Shown: in pieces, positions 36,117-46,919 of the stretch
How positions within the stretch are numbered: position 1 is the stretch's first letter
Layout: every line of letters begins with the position of its first letter
Origin: Zanthoxylum bungeanum
Lineage: Eukaryota; Streptophyta; Magnoliopsida; Sapindales; Rutaceae
Length of the DNA: 64,000 bases
NCBI GenBank assembly: GCA_019454045.1
Contig: SKCR01038116.1
Location: 95,420-159,419, forward strand
Direction: 5' to 3'
Program-made: the position numbers and the translations under genes
Notes under the pieces: model-generated
What the model saw: only the letters and a program-made list of their open reading frames with translations
What the model was told of the DNA's origin: nothing
The model's database searches: none

Positions 36117-36530
36117 TTGAAGCATGGCGGAATCCCGTGGGCCTCAACTGATGCGCCTTCAGTCATTCGGGCGCGGAAGAGTTTCTTCTTCAACCAACTC
36201 GTACCTCTCCATCCGCTTGTTGGTACGGTGGAGATCTCACAGTCTAGCCATCATGTTATAAGGATCCAAGTCATTATTCTGGCGACGAAAGTGCTGAGTC
36301 ATCGAAGCTAACATAATAGCCTGAGCTGTGTCACAATCATCGCTGTGAGTTTTCCATAACTCCAGCTCAAGTGGGTCAGTGGGCTTAGGCGGGAGAGGTA
36401 TCTGTATAGTGTACAACATCCTCTCAGCCCCAAGGACTATCCTTAGGTTCATTTCCCAATCAGCGAAGTTTGTGCCCTTAAAGACATTGTCACCCATGAT
36501 GATGTCTCGGACATTTCCCTTGCTTGCCAT
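36117..36530 (-). pseudogene. Copia D gag N-terminal domain
   Basis: The start is MASKGNVRDIIMGDNVFKGT (ATG at 36530), followed by NFADWEMNLRIVLGAERMLY, LWKTHSDDCDTAQAIMLASM and QNNDLDPYNMM. After a frame change come LKKKLFRARMTEGASV and EAHGIP. The FKGTNFADWEMNLRIVL part is the Copia capsid start (W-x-x-x-L/M). It has no frame breaks over about 98 codons. The remainder of gag is deleted. It is the only copy in this family that keeps the gag start, which fixes where the leader hairpins lie. Confidence 0.88.
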
Positions 36531-36539
36531 CTCAACTAC

Positions 36540-36623
36540 GATAGTCCAACTATCTAGTTAATGATAAAATGGGTACAGTCAAACTGTTACAAGAAAAAAT
36601 AACAATGTATTAGTCCAACTAAT
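36540..36623 (-). other. Three leader hairpins directly before Copia D gag
   Basis: On the element sense strand: GATAGT-TGG-ACTATC (36540-36554), ACAGT-TTG-ACTGT (36575-36587) and ATTAGT-TGG-ACTAAT (36609-36623). The nearest ends 9 nt before the gag ATG. The order matches Copia A and B. Confidence 0.82.
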
Positions 36624-38736
36624 TTTAATAAATAGACGAAATAATTTTGAAAGACGTGTAAGGCTAAGTATCTGAACGAAATTACAAATTCAATACTAGC
36701 CTCCCACTATATTCATTAAGTCTCTAACCCTCTGTTGAGAACTCGGGAAATCCTATTTCCTAGTGGGCTAGGATCCCGTTAAATAACACACAACCTTGAC
36801 TTTGGCCAACAAGCTGTATGCTATTTAACTAGGTAGATCTCAAAGATCAATTGGATCCATCCAATTCCTAGATCCGGTTAGGTGGACATCCAAGTCCAAA
36901 ACATATGTACATTACTTATGCCAATGTATCTAATACATTTTCCTAACCATATCCTCCGAATCATCTAGGCCTTGGCTTTGGCACAACAAACCTAATGATT
37001 CCAGTTAAGCGGGACCCATTGACAAGGAAAGTTTCGTAATCAATGTCGTTGGACAAGAAGTGATCTTGACTTTGGCCAACAAATCACAACTTGGACAAGA
37101 CACCGATGTGGAACAAAACTCTCATGATTCAAGTACATCCTCAATTGACAAAGGTCTTGACTTTGGCCAACAAACCAATGCCAATTTTGGATCTTGAACA
37201 AGAATCATTCAACGGAAGGATAATCGCTTAATATAGATTGAGTGATTTTTGCGTAATTGGCAACCAATTTATTATCTTTGTTAGGTCTCATCATCATACA
37301 CCTTAAGCATGCTTCTAAAACATCATAAATTGCGTAAAGTAAATTAATAGTGATATATGGATGGATATATAATACAAGTTGTTCCTAGAACAAATCACTC
37401 CCTTTCCTCTCCCCGCTAGCACTATTCTACTTCTACCCAATTACATAATACAATAAGAGAAACCTCATTTACATTGAGGGGAATTAGGTGAGAAGAGAAT
37501 ACAAAGAGATAAAAGAGATAAGGCTGGACACGCAGGTCCAATTTATAAATTCTAAATTTACAATAATTTCTAAAATTACCCTTTCCCTTCTAATATCCAT
37601 CCATATATACACTATTCATTCATCACATACATATATATTCAATCAAGACATGCTATACACCAATCTAATCCAATTAATTAGTCTTTGTTTAAGTGATCAT
37701 CCAATGTTCAAACAACGGTTTGATTTTGCGCGAGTCAAACTCGTTTGAGAATAAGTACATAAGGTACGAATTCACGAATTATATCGAACTACTCGTTAAA
37801 TCCAATTTAAGTCGTATTCAATACTAATTCAATTTATTTAATTCCAAATTAAATGTTTACACTTTTAATGTGCTTTTAAAGACTTAGATTCTAAATCTAA
37901 TCTAATTGGGTCTCCAGCCCAACTAACATCCAATGTTTGTTTAATTAAAGTCTGATGGGCTTTCAATTGATTTATTAAGGCTTGGGCTTTGGTCAATGTA
38001 GGTCAAACCCAATTACCAAGCCCAAATAAGGAATCACCCTTAAATGCCATAAAATCAATTTCAAGCCCATAAGGCCCAATTAAACATTAAAGCCCATTTT
38101 ACTATATTTGGACTTAATGGAGTGATTTAAGCCCAAATTGGATCCAATCCTTTTGGCCCAAATCTACTTGGCCCAACCAAGCCCATTATGCCCAAATATA
38201 ATAATACAAGCCCAATTTTACAATTAAGCCCATTTATTAAATTTTAATATTCCAAATTTTAAAATTCAATTAATTAAAGTGTAAATCCATGATTAATTCA
38301 TTAAACCAATATTTCCAAAACACCAATTTAATTTATTAATCATCACTTGTTCAAAACACATGTCCAACATTTATTTGAACAAAAATCAAGTCCTTTAACA
38401 TGTCATATTGCATTCGGCCAAGAGGGATTTTTTGGTTCGATTTGTTTTTCAATCCGATTGAATCACTAATCTACGTCCCGTATATGTTTTAAGTCATCTA
38501 ATGAACTTGTACACAAAAAATTCCAATCCAGTGCAAGGACCACCACATTCGGCCAAAGCAACAATTTTGGGGAAAAATCATCCAATGCATTTTTCTCAAA
38601 ATTTATCATGTATAACATCATATTACATACATATAAGCATACTTAATAATCAAATTTCACAAGAACATGCTTCAATCAATTTTACCCAAATTAACCCTAA
38701 TGTATTTCATGCTTAAACATGGCTCCATGATACCAT
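36624..38736 (-). other. Copia D leader and PBS, no gene
   Basis: An AT-rich leader of about 2.1 kb has CTTGACTTTGGCCAACAA at about 36792, 37067 and 37151, and CTTGGCTTTGGCACAACAA near 36970. The PBS lies at about 38721-38735; its complement is TGGTATCATGGAGCC, a variant of TGGTATCAGAGC, one base from the LTR. Confidence 0.8.
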
Positions 38737-40673
38737 TGTTGGTTTCTATTATTAGTCCCAAAGAAAGTATAAGCAAATGAAACACATGATTTATATATGT
38801 AAACTTGAAGCATGGCAGAATCATACTTACAAAGCTTGTGACGAAAAATGATGAAGAAAATCCTTGAGTCTTCAAGGTGGAAACTTTCGGCCAAGAAGAA
38901 ATGAAGAAGAAGCTTCAAGCCTTTTAGTATTCCAAGCTCCAAGGTTGTTTCCCTATCACCTCCTTTGATCCTTCATTGTGCTAGCAAATGGAGAAAATGA
39001 AAAAACAATTTTTCTTGCCTATGGAAGCTCACGGCGTGAGCAAGAAGAAAAGGGAGAGAAGGCTTTTTGTATTCTATTCTTTTTCTCTTTCTTGTTTCCA
39101 AAAAACCGAGAGATGTGTGTAATAATTACCAAAATATTTGGTAAATACCTTTCCAAAAGGTAAAAACGTTTTCCCTCCAAAAAGCCATTAAATGGCCTCA
39201 CCTACTTACATCGTGAATAGTGACAATGTGTCACTCAATAAAGGTGACTTGTGACATCCATCAACTAGTCATGTCAAGTGATGAGACTTCGCGATGTGAC
39301 TTGCGGGTCCCACTCGTTTCAAAATACGAATGTGTCCGCAAACACTTTCGGGCTCGGTTTTGCTAATTCCGAATTAACGAATTTCCATTGCGACGTAAAT
39401 TAAATAATTATTCCTAGCGAAATTACTATTCACATCGTTAACGAATTAATTCTAAATTAATTCGTTTGCCCGAATTAAAATCCGATTTTAATTCCGCGTC
39501 GAAATCTAATTTCGTTTAATATATCGAATATATTATTTTATAGATTAATTCCAAATTAATCGTTCTCTCTCCTAATAAGGCATTTTATCCAAGATAAAGT
39601 TTCTCCATAATTAATCCAAGATTAATAAAGTTCGAATCAAACATCATAGGTGAATCTTCAGGAAGCGACCCAAGAGATCTCCGGATATGTTGGCAGTAAA
39701 TACGGTCGTCGGATAATCTGAACACGTACGTACCTCGTACTACGTTTTTACCGATTTACAAGACAAGGTTGGCTTCTAGCAAAGCGCCATGCCTACCCAA
39801 TTCTCCAGAAATATTCTTATTGGAATATTAGATCTTTATCAAGCGTAGTATACCGTAGTATTGCGTACATCGATCCAGTATCGGACGATCACATGTTAGG
39901 CCTGGGGCTGGAAATGTGTCTGCCCTGTACGAAACATATATCGGACATCAAACAACTAATCTCTTTAAATCGGACAATCCTGACCTGGTCATATTGTCCC
40001 GACGGTTGCAACCTTTTATAGAGTACTAGTTCTGCATCCTGCGTGATCATCATCTCCATATGTCTGAAGTGATACTTCCATCTTGACATCACATCCAGTA
40101 CACTACGATTCTCGATAAACCCAGAAGAGGTGTACACAGAACCGGTTAAAGCCCCGAACCACCAAAACCAAAGTTTACCGATTGTCGCAAGTACTAGCGA
40201 TGCAAGTCTCAGGTTAAGACCATATACACCTACCCTGATGCGGCCTCCCATAGACACGCAGACATACTATAAATGGGATTCCGCGGGGTCTATCCAGAGC
40301 GAAGCTGTTTTCCGTACCATCGGTAAAACACAACCTCCTATCGCACTTGCATAAGTATCCAATACTTAAACATATGAGAACTATGTCGTTGTGCCATCAC
40401 AACGCGCACAAGTGCAATACTAGTCTATTCCGCATTATCGATGTCCGATCTCGATAATACTCCGACTAGGGATATTTAATGATTAAACCTTTTATATTGA
40501 TAGTCTTATATCATCTCAATACGGAACTAATCATATGGACTTTTGCCATTAATATATCAAAGTAAATAATTTACAAAACGGCAAAAGGCAATTTCATTAT
40601 CAAATAGTCAATTTTGTACAATAATACAATATCATTTACAAAACAGTGACGCTATGGGTCATAATGTCTAACA
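38737..40673 (-). repeat. Copia D 5' LTR
   Basis: A 1937-bp LTR, TGTTGGTTTCTATT...AATGTCTAACA, of the same subfamily as LTR F at 62271. A hairpin cassette lies at about 39360-39625. Confidence 0.9.
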
Positions 40674-41487
40674 AGGAGGTCCTTATGATTAGTTCCTGGA
40701 TTGAGATGATATGAGACAGTATCAATCCACAAAGGATTAATCATTAAATATCCCTAGTCAGAGTATTATCGAGATTGGACATCGATAATGTATAAAAGAC
40801 TAGTATTACACTTGTGTGCGTTGTGAGGTCATAACGACATAATTCTCATATATTTGGGTATAGGATACTCATGCAAGTGTAGTAGGAGGTTGTGTTTTAC
40901 CGATGGTACGAAAAACAGCTTCGATCTGGATAGACCCCTCAGAATTCCATTGGTAGTATGACTATGTGTCTATGGAAGTCCGAAATCAGGGTAGGTATAT
41001 TTGGTCTTAACCTGAGACTTGCACCGCTAATACTTGCGACAATCAATGTACTTTGGTTTTAGGTCGTCCAAGGCTTTAACAGGTTCTGTGTACGCCACTG
41101 CTGGGTATATTGAGAATCGTAGTGTGTTGGGTGTGATGTCGTGATGGAAGTATCACTCTAGTCATAGTGGAGATGATGATCATGTAGGATACGGAACTCA
41201 TTCTCTTATATGCTGCAGCTATCGGGATAAAATGACTAGGTCATGTTTATCTGATTAAAGAGACTAGTTACCAGAGATCCGATATGTACTTCGTACGGGG
41301 CAGACACATTTCCAGCCTCAGGCCTTGCACGTGACATCCGATACTGGATCGAAATACGCAATACTAAGTATACTACACCTGATATAGATCACATATTTTT
41401 GTAAGGATATTTCAGGAGAATTGGGTAGGCATGGCGCTTTGCTAGAAGCCAACCTTGTCTTGTAAATCAGTATAAATGTAGTACTAG

Positions 41488-43203
41488 TGTTGGTTTCTAT
41501 TAAGGTCCCAAGGATGAAATCAAACATAAAACAAGTATGAATACACATCAAATTAGTTGTGGAATACTCACAAAGAACGGATTTGATGCTACGAATAACA
41601 AAATCTTCATTTTCTGCCTCATCCAAGTTCGGCAGTGGGCTGTTCTGTTGTCCCCATTTTCGGCCATGTGAGGTGCTCCATGAAAGCTCCAAGCTTGTGT
41701 TGATTCCTTGCTCATGTAGTGAGTTCCCTATCACCTTTGTATGGACTCATTTGTGTGCTAGTACTTGGTGTTTTTGCCACAAAAACACCATTGATTTCCC
41801 TTCACTTTCTCGGCATTTCTAGACAGAAAACAGAAGAGAAAACAGAAGGTGAAAACCGTGTGAGAGAGAAGAAGGTTTTGGTTCCAAAACCATATGCCGA
41901 GGAGAGAGAAGAAGAAATGTGTATTTGTTGATTTGTTTTCCAAAAACAAATAAAACATATACCAAAAACTTTTTCCAATAAGTCAAGCATTAAATGCTTT
42001 CCATCATCTCATATCAACTCACATCAATCAATCAATCAATTGTCACATCACTCAAAGTGACATGTGATTTGACGTTTGATGTGACTAATGATTTGACGCT
42101 TGATTTGACTTGTGTGCCGCACTCAAATTTGAAATGCGAATGCACTCGCAAACAATCCCGGGCTCGGGTTCGCTAATTCCAAATTAACGAATTTTCCGTT
42201 ATGACGTAATTAAATGATTATGCCTGGCGAAATCACTATTCACGTCGCTAACGGATTAATTCTAATTTAACTCATTCGCCCGAATTAAAATCTAATTTTA
42301 ATTCCCCGTCGAAATCCAATTATTATAATATATCAAATATATTATTTAATCGATTAATTCCAAATTAATCGTTATCTCTCTTTAAATGATATTTTATCCT
42401 AGATAAAATATCTCTGCAATTAATCCCAGATTATTTTTCTCTCTCATCTAATTAATCCCAGATTAATAAAGTGCGAGTCATACATCATCGGTGAATCTTC
42501 GGGAAGCGACCCATGAGATCCCCAGATATGTTGGCCGTAAATTCGGTCGTCGGACTATCCAAACACGTAAGTACCTAGTACTACGTTTATACCAATTTAC
42601 AAGACAAGGTTGGCATCTAGCAAAGCGCCATGCCTACCCAATTCTCCAGAAACATGCTTACAGGAATAAAAGATCTATATCAAGCGTAGTATACATGGTA
42701 TTGTGTATGTCGATCCAGTATCAGATGATCAGGTGCTAGGCTTGGGGCTGGAATTGTGTTTGCACCGTACGAAGCACATGTCGGATGTCTGGTGACTAGT
42801 CTCTATAATCGGATAAACCTGACCTTGTCATTTTATCTCGATAGCTGCGGCATTTAAGAGAACCAGTACCGTATCCTACGTGACCATCATCTCCACTATG
42901 ACTGGAGTGATACTTCCTTCTTGACATCACACCCAACATACTACGATTCTCAATATACCCAGCATTGGCATAAACAGAACCTGTTAAAGTCCTGGACGAC
43001 CGCAACCAAAGTATATTGATTGTCGCAAGTATTAGCGGTGCAAGTCTCAAGTTAAGACCAAATACACATACCCTGATTTCAGACTTCCAGAGACACATAG
43101 TCATACTACCAATGGAATTCCGAGGGGGTCTATCCAGAGCGAAGCTGTTTCCCGTACCATCGGTAAAACACAACCTCCTATTACACTTGCAAGAGTATCC
43201 TAT
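41488..43203 (-). repeat. Copia LTR E (partial)
   Basis: This minus-strand LTR starts TGTTGGTTTCTATTAAGG after ACTAG (likely target site, 41483-41487). It is cut at AAGAGTATCCTAT by Gypsy J; about 0.3 kb of its far end is not seen. A hairpin cassette lies at about 42170-42470. Confidence 0.87.
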
Positions 43204-44859
43204 TGTTGGCACTGCATTTTTACACATAAGTCCCTATGATGAGTCTCATTTTGGAGACACTACCTTTTAAGTCACGGAGGTCACGGAAAACGGACATCGG
43301 AAGGGGAAATTCTGAATAAACAAGGTTCACTATTTTCGTTCGTGCTGCGTTCGTGTTTACGTTCGAACATAAAACATATTGCAGGCGTTCGTGCCGCGTT
43401 CGTGGAAGCGTTCGAACGGTGTCGGTAATTCTGGTTTTGCTGCTAGCCTCACATTAAGCCCAATTCGCCCAAGCTTTGGCCCACACCCCAAGCCCATAAA
43501 ACACATCCCAATTTAAATAATTAAAAACATTAACTAAATAAGATAATAAGTAAATTAATTAAATAATTAAATGAAACATATACCAAACATAAAATAAACA
43601 ATTACCAACTTAAACTAAAATCATGCTAATTTAAATAATTCATATACTAAAATTAAAATAAGATATGCCTAATTAAAATCAATCCTAACCAATTAAAGCC
43701 ATCATATATTTGACTTCCTAATCTAATAGACATCTACCAATTTAAATTAGTTGACTTCCTAATTCAATAAGATATCCACCAATTTAGATTAGTTGACTTC
43801 CTAATTTAAAATATTTTCCGTCCCCCCTCAATCTTGTATATACCATTCCTATCACTCCTATTTGGAAACAAATCTCTTCCTTGTGAGACAAGGGCAAACC
43901 CTAGCTCTCTTCTATATAACATGCACTAAACCTAGCCACCTGGTCTCTCTCCACTTTCTCTAATACACCCCAGACATCAAGACACTCTCCATATCACACG
44001 TAAACTACAAAACACCAAACAACACACACACAACCATTCCCTCACCAAATAACGAGAACAACACACAGCAGCCCCTAACCCTTGAAATCAGCCCCTGACA
44101 GCACCGAAACTACCCCTGAAATCAGTCCCAAACAGCAGCCCAATACCTCCTCCCCAAACACACAACCAAACCGTAGCCTAAAACACCAAAAGTGCACCCA
44201 AAAAACAGTCACCAAGAACATCAAAACAATCCACCAAGAACATCAAAACAGTCCACAAATAGTAAGCAAAAATACAGAGGAAACAGCAGCAGAAACCACA
44301 AGGAAACAGCAGCAAAATGGAGTCAAAACAGTAGCTCAGCTGCCGAACAGCGAAGGAAAGGACAAACCAGTGAACCAGAAAGTTGCGGAGCTTTACCCCC
44401 TTCCGATCTTCGTGAAACGCGAGTCCGAGAGACGGCTTAAAAGGTTAGACCTGAGGGTACTTCCCATACTCATCTTCATTTGATTCTTTTATTTATTTTG
44501 ACTGTATTTTACTTCTTTGTTAAATATTGTTTATGTATGATTGTGTTGTGGGTATTGGATGAATGGAAGGTGTCGTCTCTTTGTGGTATATAGGTGGAAA
44601 CCCAGACGTAAATTCCATAGCCGAATCCGAATCGACGGTAGTGCGGTCTGTACTTGGGATACAACTCACGTACCACTTGAGTAAACGACACCTTCTTTTG
44701 CTTCATGATTGGATTGATTTATTTTTTCTCGTCACTTGAATTCTGCATGTTGCTTATTCCTGCATGATTCAATCAGCGCATGGGCTTAGTAAGTGGAATG
44801 AAAGAACCCCCTATGGGAGGGGTTAAAGCCTTTACCACGATGCTTTGCCGCGCCGGTTG
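43204..44859 (+). repeat. Gypsy J LTR, first part
   Basis: It contains GTTCGAAC and GTTCGT words at 43335-43420, an AT-rich U3, TATA-like CTATATAAC at 43911-43920, a CA- and A-rich stretch 43970-44440 with a chance-looking open frame, an imperfect stem-loop at 44566-44695 and the first unit of a ~174-bp repeat from 44761. It is broken by Copia C at TSD GGTTG (44855-44859). Confidence 0.85.
44566..44695 (+). other. Imperfect ~130-nt stem-loop in Gypsy J LTR
   Basis: GAAGGTGTCGT (44566-44576) pairs perfectly with ACGACACCTTC (44685-44695). Inside, GTGGTA (about 44582) pairs with TACCAC (44671-44676) and CCCAG pairs with CTTGGG. It lies in the likely transcribed part of the LTR. Confidence 0.65.
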
Positions 44860-46905
44860 TGTTGGATAATATGACCCATAGCGTCACTATTTGCACAGAT
44901 CATTGTGTTGTTGTAGCAAATTAACTATGTAATAAGGAAATTGCACTCTCATCGTTTGTGATTAGATCACCATAGATATATAAATGAAGAGAGGTCCCTA
45001 TGATTAGTTCCTGGACTGAGAATGATATGAGACAGTATCAGTCCCCAAAGGTTTAATCATTAATATCCCTAGTCGTAGTATTATCGAGACTGGACATCGA
45101 TAATGCGGAATAGACTAGTATTGCACTTGTGCGCGTTGTGAGGGCACAACGGCATAGTTCTCATATATATAAGTATTGGATACTTGTGCAAGTGCGATAG
45201 GAGGTCGTGTTTCACCACGATGGTACGGGAACAGCTTCGCTCTGGATAGACCCTTCGGAATCCCATTGGTATTATGACTAGGTGTCTATGGGAGGCCGAA
45301 ATCAAGGTAGGTGTGTATAGTCTTAACTGAGACTTACATCGCTAATACTTACGACAATCGGTAACTTTAGTTTTGGTGGTGGGGGATCTTAACTGGTTCT
45401 GTGTTCACCTCTTCTGGGTTTATCAGAGAATCGTAGTGTATTGGATGTGATGTCAAGACGGAAGTGTCACTCCAGTCATAATGGAGATGATGTCACGCAG
45501 GATACGGTATTAGTGCTCTTAAAGTGATGCGCATCCAATCGTGATATTATGACCAGGTCATGAATATCCGATTATAGAGACTAGTTACCAGACATCCGAT
45601 ATGTGTTTCGGACGGGGCAGACACTTATCCAGCCCCAGCCCTAGCACGTGATTATCCGATACTGGGCCGATACGCACAATACAATTGTATACTACGCTTG
45701 ATACAGATCTAGATATTCTTTGATGAATATGTCCGGAGAACTTGGGAGACTTGGTGCTTTGCTAGGAGTCGACCTTGTCTCGTAAATCGGTAGAACGTAG
45801 TACTTGGTACGTACGTGATTCGGGCACTCCGACGACCGTATTTACTGCCAACTTATCCGGGGATCTCATGGGTCGCTTCCCGATAATCCACCGATGACGC
45901 ACAACTTGCACTCTTGAATAATCTGGGATTATAATAGAAGAGAGAGAAAATTAATCTAGGATTAATAACGGAGATGTTTTTCCGGATAAAATATCGTCTA
46001 AAGAGAGAAACGATTAATTCGGAATTAATCGATGTATTAATATATTCGATATATTAGACGAAATTAGATTTCGACGCGGAATTAAAATAGATTTTAATTC
46101 GGGCAAACGAGTTAATTGAGAATTAATTCGTTAGCGACGTAAATAATAATTTCGCCGGGCGCGATTATTTATTAAATTCGATTGAATTAACGTCGCGACG
46201 TAAGCTCGGTATTTCGGAAATATCGAACCCGAACGCGTGAGTGCACGTGGGCCCACTTCATTTGGAAACGTGTGGGGCCCACAGACACATGTCATTCTAA
46301 TGCTTTGCATGTAGATTGTGTACATTGTACTCAATGTCATTGCATGTAGATTGTGTACAATGCACTCAATGTTATTGCATGGAAATTGAGTGTTTTATAC
46401 TCTAAGCCATTGCATGTTATGTGTCATAATTTTATTATTAATTTAATAAATTATGGCATAAATATAAATTGATTTTTGGTAAATCATTTTAATTAACAAT
46501 ACACATTTTTCTCTCTCTCTCAATTTCTCTCTTCTCCTCACGAAATCTACAAAGTGTGGACTGTTTTTGGAAGCCAAAAACCGTGAGCTAAAGGGAAGCA
46601 AGAGTGGTTTCTCATGGTGAGAAATCAAGTGCTAGCACACTTACAAGTCTTGCGAAGGTGGTAGGGAGGTTCGACCATGAGACGGGATCCATCCGACGAA
46701 GCTAGGAGCTCCGTTTCTTCACTTAATTTTCTGTTTTTGTAGGCAGTGGACTGCATGCAGTAGGCTTACATGGCAGTGCGTTTTTGGGCTTGAATCGTCT
46801 CAAATCGACTCTACCGATCAATGTGAGTATTCCGCTACCTCCGTTGATGTGTTCACACATAATTTCATGTCTTGATTTGATCTTGGGACCTTAGAAAACC
46901 CAACA
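44860..46905 (+). repeat. Copia C 5' LTR
   Basis: TGTTGGATAATATGACCC...ACCCAACA, 2046 bp. A hairpin cassette lies at about 45917-46229. A TATA box TATAAA at about 46463 is followed by a CT-rich stretch, the likely U3/R border. It contains no gene. Confidence 0.93.
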
Positions 46906-46906
46906 A

Positions 46907-46919
46907 TGGCATCATGAGC
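46907..46919 (+). other. Copia C primer-binding site
   Basis: TGGCATCATGAGC is a variant of the initiator tRNA-Met site TGGTATCAGAGC, one base after the LTR. Confidence 0.8.

Larger units (their letters stand above)
35996..40673 (-). mobile_element. Copia D: deleted element with gag N-terminus and 5' LTR
   Basis: This minus-strand Copia element has target duplication AGGAG (35991-35995 and 40674-40678). In element sense: 5' LTR 40673-38737, PBS 38735 to about 38721, a leader of about 2.2 kb, three hairpins, gag from 36530, then an abrupt join to the last 120 bp of the 3' LTR (36115-35996). The rest of gag, all of pol and most of the 3' LTR are deleted. The 24-bp word AAAACTTGAAGCATGGCGGAATC-like sequence at the joint occurs twice, 54 bp apart. 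Confidence 0.9.
35862..41487 (+). mobile_element. Copia LTR G (+), interrupted by Copia D and cut by LTR E
   Basis: The LTR starts TGTTGGACAGTTATGACC directly after the gag fragment of H, runs to 35990, resumes after Copia D at 40679 and continues to 41487. There a minus-strand LTR (E) begins. The remainder of G is not seen later in the window. It is related to the Copia C LTR but diverged. Confidence 0.82.

Noticed and set aside
44082..44483. 133-codon frame rich in Gln, Asn, Thr and Lys
   Set aside because: It lies inside the Gypsy J LTR in a CA- and A-rich stretch, is low complexity and has no domain. Probably chance.
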